Below, piece after piece: positions 1 through 9,125 of a stretch of DNA of 64,000 nucleotides. Within the stretch, counting starts at the first letter, position 1; every line of letters begins with the position of its first letter. This DNA comes from UBA10324 sp038326325. GTDB taxonomy: Bacteria; Bacteroidota; Bacteroidia; Chitinophagales; UBA10324. A program made the translations under genes and the position numbers. Below the pieces are notes generated by a model. It saw only the letters and a list, made by a program, of their open reading frames with translations. It had not been told where the DNA came from and searched no databases. The stretch spans positions 62,001 to 126,000 of the forward strand of contig JBBQJW010000008.1 of NCBI GenBank assembly GCA_038326325.1, given 5' to 3'.

Positions 1-6
1 TGCCTT

Positions 7-14
7 TACTTTTG
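7..14 (+). promoter_or_regulatory. -7 promoter element of the first lipoprotein gene
   Basis: TACTTTTG matches the Bacteroidota primary-sigma -7 consensus TAnnTTTG and lies 36 bp upstream of the ATG at 50. The -33 region is outside the window, so I cannot tell whether this promoter carries the TGTAAC repeats found elsewhere. Confidence 0.5.
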
Positions 15-49
15 CACCGTAACAATTCAGTTGCAAAAAAAATTAATCA

Positions 50-490
50 ATGAAAAAAATAATTTATTTCACGGCTTTATCGGTTATGATTTCAGGAAGT
101 CTTTTCACTTCTTGTGCTTCAAACGAAAAGAAAGTTGAAAACGCACAGGCAAATGTAGAAGACGCGAAACAAGATTTAACTGACGCGAAAAATAAATTGG
201 CTGCTGAGTACCCTATGTTTAAATCTGATGCTGAAAAGAAAATCGCTGAAAATGAAAAGCGAATTAATAGTTTAAAAGCAAAGCCATATAAAACAGGTAA
301 TGCTGAGTTAGATGAGACACATCAAACAAAAATTGATAACCTTGAAAAGAAGAATGCAGAGTTAAGAAACAGATTATATACTTACGAACACGAGCATTCT
401 GATTGGCAGGAATTCAAGCGTGGTTTTAATCTTGACCTTGATGCGATTGATAATGCCTTTAAAGATTTGGATAAGGATAAAGGGAATTAA
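50..490 (+). CDS. Coiled-coil lipoprotein of unknown function
   Basis: A 146-residue protein with an N-terminal signal peptide ending in a lipobox (LFTSC, Cys at about residue 22), so it is probably anchored in a membrane facing the periplasm. The rest is highly charged, rich in Lys, Glu, Asp and Ala, with heptad-like spacing that predicts a long coiled coil. It has no catalytic motif I recognise. A second protein of the same build (lipobox, about 140 residues, charged coiled coil, Trp near the C-terminus) is encoded at 40320-40736, and the two may be distant paralogues. A hairpin terminator follows at about 516-539. The function is unknown; an envelope stress or structural role would be a guess. 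Confidence 0.8.
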   Translation: MKKIIYFTALSVMISGSLFTSCASNEKKVENAQANVEDAKQDLTDAKNKLAAEYPMFKSDAEKKIAENEKRINSLKAKPYKTGNAELDETHQTKIDNLEKKNAELRNRLYTYEHEHSDWQEFKRGFNLDLDAIDNAFKDLDKDKGN

Positions 491-510
491 GTATTAAGAA
501 TTTAAAACTG

Positions 511-545
511 TTTTCGAAACGACCCTTTTGGGGCGTTTCTATTTA
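511..545 (+). terminator. Hairpin terminator after the first lipoprotein gene
   Basis: GAAACG (516-521) pairs with CGTTTC (534-539), with a CCC/GGG inner stem around a TTTT loop. The T-tract after it is short (TATTTAACT). It lies 26 bp past the stop codon. Confidence 0.6.
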
Positions 546-596
546 ACTATATTAATTAACCGGAAACAATCAGTTTTCATCATTCACCTTATCAAT

Positions 597-662
597 GTGT
601 AATTGATATAACTTATTACTGAATTTGTGTAACACTCAAGCTGGTTTGAGCAATCACCTTTA
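597..662 (+). promoter_or_regulatory. TGTAAC direct-repeat promoter (copy 1)
   Basis: GTGTAAT at 597, TATAAC at 607 and TGTAAC at 628 (21 bp apart), then TTTA ending at 662, 35 nt from the first base of the second hexamer. This is the same geometry as nine other copies in the window. The first hexamer differs from consensus at one base (TATAAC). It points at the receiver-domain gene at 716. Confidence 0.75.
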
Positions 663-715
663 AATAAAAATTCCGGCGTTTACGGAAAAAATAAATAATT
701 CTTTTAAAACTTTAA

Positions 716-1204
716 TTGGCCAAACACAATCAATTAAATGAAATCTTAAGCAATGTCATCAGCGTATTGGTGGCGGACGATGATTATGATGATTATTTAT
801 TATTCGAACACGCGATAAATGCGTTGCGGCTCCCATTTACCATTACACATTTAAGCAAGAGTAAAAGCCTGATGGATGCCTTATCGTTGAATCGCTTCGA
901 CATTATTTTTCTTAATTTATTCATTCCCGTTAAAACCGGAATGAAGTGCTTGACGGAAATAAAACAGAATGAAAAGTATAAGAATGTTCCAGTGGCATTC
1001 TTAACACGAATAGATGACGAACTTCTAATTAGAAGATGTTTCGGAATGGGAGCTAATAATTATATATTGAAGCTACATTCTGTAAAAGACATGATTGTAT
1101 TACTTAAAAATTTATTTGCACAACCTGATTTGAAATTAACAGGAACAATGAAACCAACTGTTACACTTTATTTTCCTTTATTCAATCAATTTTCTAAAAA
1201 TTAA
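716..1204 (+). CDS. Single-domain receiver (CheY-like) lacking the phospho-acceptor Asp
   Basis: A 162-residue protein that is almost entirely a response-regulator receiver domain. It has the acidic cluster DDD at about 21-23, the conserved Thr (FLTR, about 97) and the conserved Lys (YILK, about 119). The residue that should be the phosphorylated Asp is Asn67 (FLNLFIP instead of the usual LDLxMP). From what is known of the family, such a protein would not be phosphorylated normally and may act as a constitutive or protein-binding receiver. The only upstream start in frame is TTG at 716; no ATG fits before the domain begins, so the start is uncertain by a few codons. The gene is preceded by direct-repeat promoter copy 1. 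Its stop overlaps the convergent gene by 4 bp. Confidence 0.8.
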   Translation: MAKHNQLNEILSNVISVLVADDDYDDYLLFEHAINALRLPFTITHLSKSKSLMDALSLNRFDIIFLNLFIPVKTGMKCLTEIKQNEKYKNVPVAFLTRIDDELLIRRCFGMGANNYILKLHSVKDMIVLLKNLFAQPDLKLTGTMKPTVTLYFPLFNQFSKN

Positions 1205-2727
1205 TTGTAGTGTCCGCTGCGTTTTTTATTTTCAAGATACAATAACAAAAATATTTTTTGTTCAGTTTGTGTCTGATGAATAGAAGTGCGATTGGGGGCA
1301 TATCGGTCATTAATATAAATGTATTCCTCTATCCCAATACTCAGGTTCTTTATGAGTGTAACAGTAATTCTGGGTTTTAAAATTCCAACGAAATTATCGC
1401 CGGGAAATCCGACATAAGTATGAATCCAGAAATAGTAAGCGATGAAAGTAGCTGTCGCAGCGTTGCCTAAATTAATGGTGCTTTCAAGTTTTCCTTGCAA
1501 TCCTCCCCCGAAATTATAATCTCTGAAAAGCGTTGAATCAGGACCAAATCGAGTACTGCTTCCCGCAAAAGGAACTACAGCCAAATGAAGTGATGTATAA
1601 AGGTTTGATTCTTTATGAATATTGAGTCTTGAAATTATTCCTTCACCGAATCCAATGGTTCCCAATTCAAAAGTTTCATTATCCCAATAATCATAATATT
1701 GAAATCCGCCCGTGAGTAAATCAAGTTTTCCCATTTTGCGATTTCGAGTAAATAAATTTCCAAATCCTGAAACATGATTTAATAATTTTCTTCCAGCACC
1801 ATAACTCAAATCCATTCTGATTTTGAAAACATCAAATGGTTTTCGTTTTATTTTTTCAAAAGGATTGCCGTAATCAATCTGAAGATTCAGAATTTCATTT
1901 ACTTGACCTGTAAAAAATTCTTTGTTTGTATTCACTTTATGAATCCCTGCAAACAATGAAATATTACACGGCTCTTTCTGATACACTTCTTTATGTGTTA
2001 CACGAAACATTTTTCCATTCGTAAGTCTGTTCAATGCACCTGTCGGACATAGTAAACCTGCTGTCACTTCCCGAACTACCCGTTCGGCTCCGCGACTTTG
2101 ATCATCAAGAACATTTGTACTCAAGCGATAAAGTATTTCTCCGAGAAAAACGCCACTGACAGGGGTATTAATAATATCGTTATAAGATGGTCGAGATGTT
2201 TCTCCAAAATACTCCCACATCAAACTTCCACCAATTGCGAATGGAACCGATTCAAAAAAACTATAGCCGTTTGAACGAGCCGCTTTATAATACAGCGAGC
2301 CGGAATAAGGATGCCCGATAAAATTTATTCCGAATTTATCAGAGTCCCATTCCCACCCTGTTTTCATATTATACTTCCATGATTCTGGACCTATATGAGA
2401 GTAATCAAAATTAAAAACATATCTATCAATAGACCATATTAAACCATTTACTCCAATGACTTCTATTGTAGGAATCCAGATTGGATACTTTCTGTTATAT
2501 AAAGTGTCATCATCAGTAAGGTTGCCATACATGTTGTGTTTTCGCTTTGTTCGAGGAGAATCGGACAGAAAAACAAAATCATGTGTTCGTTTGAATTGTG
2601 AATAGTAATTCAGATTTTTTTCCTGAGGGTGAATGGAAAAATTATTTCTTCCAATGGAAACAAAATCCTGCGCATTAATTGTTGAAGTTAATAGAAAAGA
2701 AAAAATGAATAAGTAGAAATATTTCAT
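1201..2727 (-). CDS. Outer-membrane DUF3943-like protein
   Basis: A 508-residue protein with a clear signal peptide (MKYFYLFIFSFLLTSTINAQ). The N-terminal half contains the features I associate with DUF3943: a GWEWDSDKFGINFIGHPYSG stretch, then a segment rich in Trp, Tyr and Gly with a GETSRPSYNDI motif. The C-terminal half has alternating hydrophobic/polar strands typical of an outer-membrane barrel and ends shortly after such a strand. It is probably an outer-membrane protein; its substrate or partner is unknown. It is convergent with the receiver gene, and the two stop codons overlap. The family call rests on recalled motif similarity. Confidence 0.75.
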   Translation of the reverse strand: MKYFYLFIFSFLLTSTINAQDFVSIGRNNFSIHPQEKNLNYYSQFKRTHDFVFLSDSPRTKRKHNMYGNLTDDDTLYNRKYPIWIPTIEVIGVNGLIWSIDRYVFNFDYSHIGPESWKYNMKTGWEWDSDKFGINFIGHPYSGSLYYKAARSNGYSFFESVPFAIGGSLMWEYFGETSRPSYNDIINTPVSGVFLGEILYRLSTNVLDDQSRGAERVVREVTAGLLCPTGALNRLTNGKMFRVTHKEVYQKEPCNISLFAGIHKVNTNKEFFTGQVNEILNLQIDYGNPFEKIKRKPFDVFKIRMDLSYGAGRKLLNHVSGFGNLFTRNRKMGKLDLLTGGFQYYDYWDNETFELGTIGFGEGIISRLNIHKESNLYTSLHLAVVPFAGSSTRFGPDSTLFRDYNFGGGLQGKLESTINLGNAATATFIAYYFWIHTYVGFPGDNFVGILKPRITVTLIKNLSIGIEEYIYINDRYAPNRTSIHQTQTEQKIFLLLYLENKKRSGHYN

Positions 2728-2899
2728 TTTGGATTTATTTTATTTTTTTGAAAAAAAATGATAAAGGAATTTTAATAATCATCCGAATTAAATTTTAAGG
2801 AGTGATTGCTAAATAATATGCTACACAAATCTGTGTCCACCTTATTCAAATGATGAAGAAGAAAAAAGTGTTGGCATTGTTATTTCTGAATACCAAGTG

Positions 2900-3691
2900 A
2901 TGAGAGAATATATAACCACGAAATTGATTAAGGCAGGGGAGCGAGTATCTCGTTCGAAATCGTGGATGCATTTAAAGAAAAAACATCCTAAAGTTCATGC
3001 GCTGATTAAAAGCAGAATTACACTGAAAGATTTCAGTGGTCTTCCGATTTCGTTATTGGTAATTGCAATGGCAACAAATCTTTTATTGATCAGTCAGTTT
3101 GTAGAAGATGTCATTAACGATAAGTCGTTCATTAACATTGACAATGCCGTTTCAAAAAAATTATTTTCGATTCGAAGCGAAAGCGTTGCTGATTTCTTTT
3201 ATTGGTTCACACAGTTGGGAAGTGTAACAGTAGTGACAATTATTTCTATTGTTGTAATCGCAATCGCGCTTTGGAAACGGATGCCGCATTTAATTGTACC
3301 GCTACTAATTTCTGTTTTGGGATGCAGTCTGACAATGTATCTCGGTAAGAAAATTTTTAAAATACAGCGACCACACCAACTCGCTTATTATCACATTGAT
3401 AATTATTCATTCCCTAGCGGGCATTCAGCTATTGCCGTTGCATTTTATGGATTGCTATTTTATTTTTTCATTCGTCATAATTTTTCATTCCGCACACGCA
3501 TAATTTTATTTTTTTCAGCAATTGTATTTGCACTGATGATTGGCTTCAGTCGGCTTTATCTCTGTGAACATTTTTTAAGTGATGTGCTCGCAGGATTTAT
3601 GCTCGGTGGTTTATGGTTATTAGTAAGTATCAGCACGCTCGAGTGGGAGCAATACAAATTGATGAAAAGAAAACCAGCCACATATTTGTAA
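2900..3691 (+). CDS. PAP2-family membrane phosphatase
   Basis: A protein of about 263 residues with a basic N-terminus followed by about six membrane helices. All three motifs of the type 2 phosphatidic acid phosphatase family are intact: KKIFKIQRP (K-x6-RP), FPSGHS (PSGH), and SRLYLCEHFLSD (SR-x5-H-x3-D). It should hydrolyse a lipid phosphate or pyrophosphate (phosphatidate, undecaprenyl pyrophosphate or similar), probably with the active site on the periplasmic face. I use the ATG at 2900; an immediately preceding GTG at 2897 is also possible. It is one of three PAP2 genes in this window and is followed by a second at 3910. Confidence 0.88.
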   Translation: MREYITTKLIKAGERVSRSKSWMHLKKKHPKVHALIKSRITLKDFSGLPISLLVIAMATNLLLISQFVEDVINDKSFINIDNAVSKKLFSIRSESVADFFYWFTQLGSVTVVTIISIVVIAIALWKRMPHLIVPLLISVLGCSLTMYLGKKIFKIQRPHQLAYYHIDNYSFPSGHSAIAVAFYGLLFYFFIRHNFSFRTRIILFFSAIVFALMIGFSRLYLCEHFLSDVLAGFMLGGLWLLVSISTLEWEQYKLMKRKPATYL

Positions 3692-3909
3692 ATATTTCCA
3701 GGTAAAATTCAATCACATGAAATTTTCACTGACGGGATTCGTTCAGAACAATTTTTCATTATTCAATTAAATTCTTTATTCTAAATCAAATACTCGGGTT
3801 CCATTCTTGTAATGATATATATGCTCCGGAGATTCAATTATCATAATTCACTATAACAGGAATTTGATAACTATGATTTAACAGGGAAATTTTAAACAAA
3901 AAACTTAGG

Positions 3910-4863
3910 ATGAAAAAAATGGCTCTCAGAATAATTTTATTATCAGTCGTGATTTTTATTCAATTTGGGGAAGTTTATTCCCAAAATTCCCCAATTGATT
4001 CTTTACTGAAAACACCAACTGATACTGTTACACTAATTCCCGGAAAAGATTCCACAGTAAAAGCTCAATCTTCGATTCATCCATACAAAATAAGATTTTG
4101 GCTGAGTGGAGGTATTTCAGTAATAGGATCAATAGGCGATTATTACGCGATACCACGAATACTCGGAAAGAAAAAAATTACAGACGAAGAACTTGCGGCG
4201 TTAAACCCATCAATTCTAACCCGACTCGACCGCTGGGCTCTAATGCAAGACCCAACCAAGCGTGTTTACTTCGACCACATGTCCGATAATGTGATAACTG
4301 GAATTTTTCTTCTACCTGTTACACTTGCTTTTGATAAAAATATTCGTCACGACGGATTGAAATTGCTCCTCATGTATTACGAAAGTCAGGCAGTCACTTT
4401 CAGTATTTTCAATTACAGTTTTCTTGGACCAACCTTCCAGAATAAATTTCGACCAATGACATATTACACCAGTATTCCTGTTGGTGACAGAAATATCGGC
4501 AACAACCGCAATTCATTTTTTGCGGGCCATGTATCATCAGCAACTGCGGCTTCTTTTTTCATGGCGAAAGTTTATTGCGACTATCATCCGAACCTTGGTG
4601 CGAAAAAATATTTAATATATGCAGCGGCAACCGTTCCTTCCCTTGCAATGGGTTATTTAAGAATGCGGGCGCTAAAACATTTTCCTTCAGATATACTTGC
4701 TGGAATGACCGTCGGTGCTGTATGCGGAATTGCAATTCCTGAGTTGCATGCTCTGAAATACAAACATTTGAAACTCGCATTCTTCGCTTCACCAAAGGGA
4801 GCAAGCGGATTGACAATGAACTGGAATCTCGCTGAAGGAACGAACAAAAAATTAAAATCATAA
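3910..4863 (+). CDS. PAP2-family phosphatase with signal peptide
   Basis: A 317-residue protein that starts with a signal peptide and a low-complexity Ser/Thr/Asp region before the membrane core. PAP2 motifs are recognisable but divergent: NKFRP for motif 1, FFAGHVS for motif 2 (the usual PSGH is AGH), and YLRMRALKHFPSD for motif 3 with Arg, His and Asp kept. The organisation is very close to the PAP2 protein at 13471-14376 (signal peptide, helix-rich core, GHxS, KHxPxD), so these two are paralogues, while the one at 2900 is a shorter type. The likely substrate is a lipid phosphate in the envelope. It is followed at 13 bp by a small membrane protein, probably in the same transcript. Confidence 0.85.
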   Translation: MKKMALRIILLSVVIFIQFGEVYSQNSPIDSLLKTPTDTVTLIPGKDSTVKAQSSIHPYKIRFWLSGGISVIGSIGDYYAIPRILGKKKITDEELAALNPSILTRLDRWALMQDPTKRVYFDHMSDNVITGIFLLPVTLAFDKNIRHDGLKLLLMYYESQAVTFSIFNYSFLGPTFQNKFRPMTYYTSIPVGDRNIGNNRNSFFAGHVSSATAASFFMAKVYCDYHPNLGAKKYLIYAAATVPSLAMGYLRMRALKHFPSDILAGMTVGAVCGIAIPELHALKYKHLKLAFFASPKGASGLTMNWNLAEGTNKKLKS

Positions 4864-4876
4864 AAATTAAAATCAC

Positions 4877-5071
4877 ATGAACTTAAAAAGAATTTTTGGC
4901 GGTATACTTACTACAGCAGGAATTGTCGGATTGATTTATGGAGCAGTACTATTCATGAATACAGGGGGCGCACAGCGCGATATCAGAGGAATAATAATTT
5001 TTGCATTACTGGGAATTGTTTTCTTCATAACTGGCATTAGTTTAATAAGAACAACAAAAGACGAATCTTAA
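4877..5071 (+). CDS. Small two-helix membrane protein
   Basis: 64 residues with two predicted transmembrane helices (about 8-27 and 38-57) joined by a short polar loop (NTGGAQRDIRG) and ending in a charged tail. I do not recognise a family. It sits 13 bp after the PAP2 gene and 7 bp before the HD/effector-like gene, so all three are probably co-transcribed. It may be an accessory membrane subunit, but nothing in the sequence shows this. Confidence 0.7.
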   Translation: MNLKRIFGGILTTAGIVGLIYGAVLFMNTGGAQRDIRGIIIFALLGIVFFITGISLIRTTKDES

Positions 5072-5078
5072 ATTATTT

Positions 5079-7193
5079 ATGGATATAGCAACTCAGGATT
5101 ATTCGAAACTTTCCGAAGAGGTAAAAAAATATGTGCGATCATTTTTTAATGATATTACAAGTAGTCGCTATAAGTATCACAACCTTGCTCATACTGAAAG
5201 CGTGGTTGCTGCCGCAAACCAGATAGCAGATCATTATAAACTGAACGAGCATGATTTATTTATTGTGAATGCAGGTGCTTGGTTTCACGATGTCGGTTAC
5301 TTTACGGTGCTCGAAAACCACGAAGAAAAAGGTGTTGCCATCGCCGAAAACTTTTTTAAAGACAAAGGGCTTGATGCAGACACGATTGCTGGAGTGAAGA
5401 ACTGTATTCTCGCCACACGCATTCCGCAGAAGCCAACTAATTTATTAGAGCAAATTATTTGCGACGCAGATTTATTTCATCTGGGTACTGATAAATTTAT
5501 GGAGCGCAACAAGGAAGTGCGCAACGAAATAGAAGAACTTACCGGAAACAAGATAAAGAAAAAAGTCTGGCGCGAACAGAGTATTGAATTGCTGGAAGGT
5601 CATCATTACTTCACAGACTATTGCAATCAGTTACTCGAAGCAAAAAAAAAAGAAAACCTAAAAGCGCTGCAAACGATGAAAGAAAACGCGCCTGAAAAAA
5701 AACATGCACATCAGGATGAAGAAAAAAAACATGGGCATCATCACTCCGACAAAAAAAAACATTCACATCCAGAGTCAGAAATTGTGATTGACCAAAAAAA
5801 ATCGAAGAGCGAAATAAAGGAGGACGAAAAGATTGAAAGTTTAAGAGCGAAAGATGCACCTGCCGATAAAGGAGTTCAAACCATGTTCAGAATCACATCG
5901 GGAAACAACCAGAAACTAAGTGATATGGCAGACAACAAGGCCCATATCATGATAACGGTGAATTCAATTATTCTCTCTGTAGTTATCGGAGTTTTATTCC
6001 GCAAACTCGACCCCGACAATTCAATTGTCTATCCTACAATGCTCTTTATCGCAATCAGTTTAGCAACAATCATATTCGCTATTCTCGCTACGCGCCCATC
6101 CATTCCAAACGGAATATTTACAAAAGAAGATATTACGAATAAAAAAGTGAATCTTCTGTTCTTCGGAAATTTTTATAAGATGTCCCTCGAAGATTATACC
6201 GAAGGCATGTTCCATGTGATGGAAGACCGAAGTTTTCTTTACTCCTCACTCATCAAAGATGTGTACGCACAAGCTGTTGTGCTCGGTCGTAAGTATCGTC
6301 AGTTGCGTATCTCTTACAACATTTTCATGTTTGGGTTAATCGCCTCAGTACTCGGTTATGTAATCGCTTTAATGTTTTTTACCCCCGAACCGTTACAGAC
6401 AGTTCTCCAAACAAATCTGTATAAAAACCCTACTGGCTACGACCTCTCACAACCCGAAAAAATTTCATTGCCATCTGCTTTAAACGAAGTGTCGGGCATA
6501 GCATTCAATAAAGGAAATTCCGATACAATTTATGCCCAGCAAGATGAAAATTCATTGCTATTTCATTTTCAATTAGGTGATAAAAATGAATTCACCACAA
6601 AATTTGGAAAGAAAGGCGATTACGAAGACCTTACAATTTGCAAAAGAAATGTTACACTGTTACGCAGTGATGGAGTGCTTTTTACTTTTCCACTCGGAGA
6701 GGCAAATCAATCAGAGTTAACTGATGCAAAAGAATGGGATAATTTGTTGCCTGGTGCCGAATACGAAAGCATGGCATCCATTGAATCAACAGGAGAAATA
6801 TTCGTTTTGTGCAAGCACGATAAAGGAAGCAAAGACGAAAAATCAAAAGGATATATTTTCAAACAGGCATCCGACGGCAGTATCATCTCCTCCGGAAAAT
6901 TCAATATCGACTGGGACGAAATAGCAGCAAAAACAGGTGACAAGAAAACTGATTTCCGTCCATCAGGAATGGCGTTGAATCCGTGCACAAACGAGTGGTA
7001 TATTATTTCATCAGTCAACAAACTTCTAGTTGTTACCGATCCCAATTTTAAAGTTAAAGAAGTTTATTCTCTCAAGCCAACTACCTTCCGTCAACCCGAA
7101 GGCATTGCGTTCGACGACGATTGCAATCTATATATTTCTAACGAAAAAACTGCAAACACAAAACCATCCATTCTAAAGTTTACTTATCAATAA
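5079..7193 (+). CDS. HD hydrolase - Pycsar-effector-like membrane domain - YjiK/SdiA-regulated-like beta-propeller fusion
   Basis: A 704-residue protein with three parts. Residues 8-190 form an HD metal-dependent phosphohydrolase domain: His34/His38 (YHNLAH), His70-Asp71 (WFHDVGY) and CDAD at 128-131 are all kept. Residues 205-232 are a His/Lys-rich linker (HGHHHSDKKKHSH) that could bind metal. Residues 268-435 resemble the membrane module of Pycsar effectors (DUF5706), with three helices at about 289-307, 316-337 and 412-434. The odd helix number puts the C-terminus in the periplasm. Residues 455-704 look like an SdiA-regulated/YjiK-type propeller (ALNEVSGIAFN, FRPSGMALNP, QPEGIAFDDD blades), which is normally extracytoplasmic. 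No nucleotide cyclase is adjacent. The architecture is read from sequence; the Pycsar relation and any signalling role are inference. Confidence 0.75.
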   Translation: MDIATQDYSKLSEEVKKYVRSFFNDITSSRYKYHNLAHTESVVAAANQIADHYKLNEHDLFIVNAGAWFHDVGYFTVLENHEEKGVAIAENFFKDKGLDADTIAGVKNCILATRIPQKPTNLLEQIICDADLFHLGTDKFMERNKEVRNEIEELTGNKIKKKVWREQSIELLEGHHYFTDYCNQLLEAKKKENLKALQTMKENAPEKKHAHQDEEKKHGHHHSDKKKHSHPESEIVIDQKKSKSEIKEDEKIESLRAKDAPADKGVQTMFRITSGNNQKLSDMADNKAHIMITVNSIILSVVIGVLFRKLDPDNSIVYPTMLFIAISLATIIFAILATRPSIPNGIFTKEDITNKKVNLLFFGNFYKMSLEDYTEGMFHVMEDRSFLYSSLIKDVYAQAVVLGRKYRQLRISYNIFMFGLIASVLGYVIALMFFTPEPLQTVLQTNLYKNPTGYDLSQPEKISLPSALNEVSGIAFNKGNSDTIYAQQDENSLLFHFQLGDKNEFTTKFGKKGDYEDLTICKRNVTLLRSDGVLFTFPLGEANQSELTDAKEWDNLLPGAEYESMASIESTGEIFVLCKHDKGSKDEKSKGYIFKQASDGSIISSGKFNIDWDEIAAKTGDKKTDFRPSGMALNPCTNEWYIISSVNKLLVVTDPNFKVKEVYSLKPTTFRQPEGIAFDDDCNLYISNEKTANTKPSILKFTYQ

Positions 7194-7252
7194 TTTCCAC
7201 GATAATCCATTTTGTAATACAAACTGAAAAAAATTTCTGAAGCTATTTTTTT

Positions 7253-8053
7253 TTAGATTAAATGCAATATGGCGTTTTTCAGTTTTCTCTTTGCCGATTC
7301 CCATTCAATTCCTGCTCCAACCAACAATGAACTATTGCTGCCATAACCAATTGCAAAAGATAATAACCAGCCATTTTTAAAGGCATAACCATAACCTGCT
7401 GAAAAATCATTTTGTTGTTCTGAAAAAGATCTGTTTCCATAAACCTCGCAAAAAAGAAGACTCTTACTTACAGGAGTAAAAATGGTGGCAATGCCATAAT
7501 CAAATAAATTATAAACTGTTACACCTTTAGGTTTCCCAATTATTGTATAGCCAAGATTAATAGTTGTAAAAAATTTACCTGTAGTTTTATTAGCGATAAA
7601 CAATGGTGTAAAATCAATTTTTCCGGTTCCGATTAATTCATTTCGGGCGGTTGGAAATTTTGTTTCCAGTGCAATCGAAAAAAAAGGGCGAATTTTATTT
7701 TCTTCAACCACTTTCAGAAACAATGTTAATTCCGCATCCCCTAAACCGGTGGCGGATGCACCACTATCCGGGTCTATACTGGTAACAACAGGCACTTCAG
7801 TTGAAATCATAAACTCTTTTGATAGCCGGTACTTCACATTTGCATTCCACGAAAATTCTTTAAGGTCTGTTTGTTTTCCAAATTCAAAAGTTGTTTCAAG
7901 ATGAATTTGATGAGCATCCAAAGGTTTTGCATCATCGGTTTTCAGATTTTGCCCTTTAGACTTAAAAGAAAATAAATTGCCTAAAATCATAAACATGAAA
8001 AATGCCCGTGATGTCATCAATCTGTTACAGTCAACTCTTAATTTAAAATTCAT
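7253..8053 (-). CDS. Outer-membrane barrel, MetA/phenol-degradation transporter-like
   Basis: 266 residues. The N-terminus is basic then hydrophobic and ends near KGQN, consistent with a signal peptide. Repeated amphipathic strands follow, with the pattern HQIHLETTFEFGKQ, YRLSKEFMISTEVPVV, GLGDAELTLFLK and FSIALETKFPTAR, which resembles the Phenol_MetA_deg family of outer-membrane barrels. It is likely a porin or transporter-type barrel of unknown cargo. It lies on the minus strand next to another barrel gene with a 263-bp gap between them, in which I see no clear promoter or repeat. Confidence 0.7.
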   Translation of the reverse strand: MNFKLRVDCNRLMTSRAFFMFMILGNLFSFKSKGQNLKTDDAKPLDAHQIHLETTFEFGKQTDLKEFSWNANVKYRLSKEFMISTEVPVVTSIDPDSGASATGLGDAELTLFLKVVEENKIRPFFSIALETKFPTARNELIGTGKIDFTPLFIANKTTGKFFTTINLGYTIIGKPKGVTVYNLFDYGIATIFTPVSKSLLFCEVYGNRSFSEQQNDFSAGYGYAFKNGWLLSFAIGYGSNSSLLVGAGIEWESAKRKLKNAILHLI

Positions 8054-8316
8054 TGGATATTACTAATCATAATAAAACACACATTATGCCATGTGATGAC
8101 TAACTGATTACCAATAACAGAAATGAAGTCTGAAAAATATTTTGAAGAAAAATTTAGCGTAACGGTTTAATTAATTCAAACTATATTTTTCGTTCACTGC
8201 TTTTTTTCCACCCACGCGTAGGACTCTTTTCTCAATTGGGTTTTATTTTTAGAAAACGACGAGGAAATAAGAAAAGTACTTATTAATAAATTTCGCAGCC
8301 AGGTAACGCTTAAGAA

Positions 8317-9087
8317 CTACAACTTAAAATTTAACCCAACCATTAAAGCTGCAGTCGCGTTGTGGGTACTGCTTCTTCCATCATTATAAAAATTAACTGC
8401 TGGTAAACCAAGGTAGCTAACTGTTACATCTTTATTTTCCACATCAGAAAACCCGTAATCAAAACGAAGGTGAGCAGTCACTTCAAAGTGAGAAAAAATA
8501 TTCAACCCCCCGCCAAGTGCAAGTATGCCATCAAGTGTAAGAGGTTTGTATAAGTCTTTCGGTTCAATGTTGGTGTTAGGATAAGTATGGTCTTTGCCGT
8601 TTACTTCCTGTGCCACTCCCTGAAGAAAATTCAATTGCGGACCAACCAGGCAATTGAAATAGGCAACTTTACTTCTATCTGAAGAAAGCGAAAGCATTAG
8701 CGGCACTTTAATAAAATTTAATTCTGCAAGCGCCGTGTAATTTCCGGTTACGATTTCCCCTGCCAAAAAGGATTGCAACGCAACTTCACTACTGTAATTA
8801 TTATTTTCTGAGGCACCGTTTATATTTCCGGTAAATGCCTGCCCCTCTCTTGAAAAAAGAATATCAACCGCAAACCCGATGTGATTCATATTATATGCCG
8901 TTCCGAACCCGAATGATGCATAACCGAAATGCTTTGCATAATCTAATTCATCACCTGCATTTGCATCAGTTTTATTTAATAGCGCAGTAAACTCCGGGTT
9001 TAATCTTAATCCAAATGACAAATTGTTTTGTGCATTTGATTGCGTAAAGACGAATGTGACTGCAATCAGCAGTATAGTTTTTTTCAT
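8317..9087 (-). CDS. Outer-membrane beta-barrel protein (PorT-like), stress-element controlled
   Basis: 256 residues with a signal peptide (MKKTILLIAVTFVFTQSNAQ) and alternating strands such as LSFGLRLNPEFTALL, FAVDILFSREGQ, LNFIKVPLMLSLSS and FEVTAHLRFDYGFSD. The protein ends in a Gly-Leu-Asn-Phe-Lys-Leu strand. This is the pattern of the outer-membrane barrel family with a PorT-like fold (OMP_b-brl_2), common in Bacteroidota. Immediately upstream on the minus strand is a full copy of the TGTAAC direct-repeat promoter (9126-9190), so it is probably co-regulated with Dps, CsbD and the other genes of that set. The ligand is unknown. Confidence 0.8.
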   Translation of the reverse strand: MKKTILLIAVTFVFTQSNAQNNLSFGLRLNPEFTALLNKTDANAGDELDYAKHFGYASFGFGTAYNMNHIGFAVDILFSREGQAFTGNINGASENNNYSSEVALQSFLAGEIVTGNYTALAELNFIKVPLMLSLSSDRSKVAYFNCLVGPQLNFLQGVAQEVNGKDHTYPNTNIEPKDLYKPLTLDGILALGGGLNIFSHFEVTAHLRFDYGFSDVENKDVTVSYLGLPAVNFYNDGRSSTHNATAALMVGLNFKL

Positions 9088-9125
9088 GAATTTGATTTTG
9101 AAATTGTAATGAAATTATTACAATA

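Noticed and set aside
3736..3860. Possible repeat-promoter before the second PAP2 gene (TGTAAT at 3808)
   Set aside because: No second hexamer 21 bp away and no TTTG box at the expected position.
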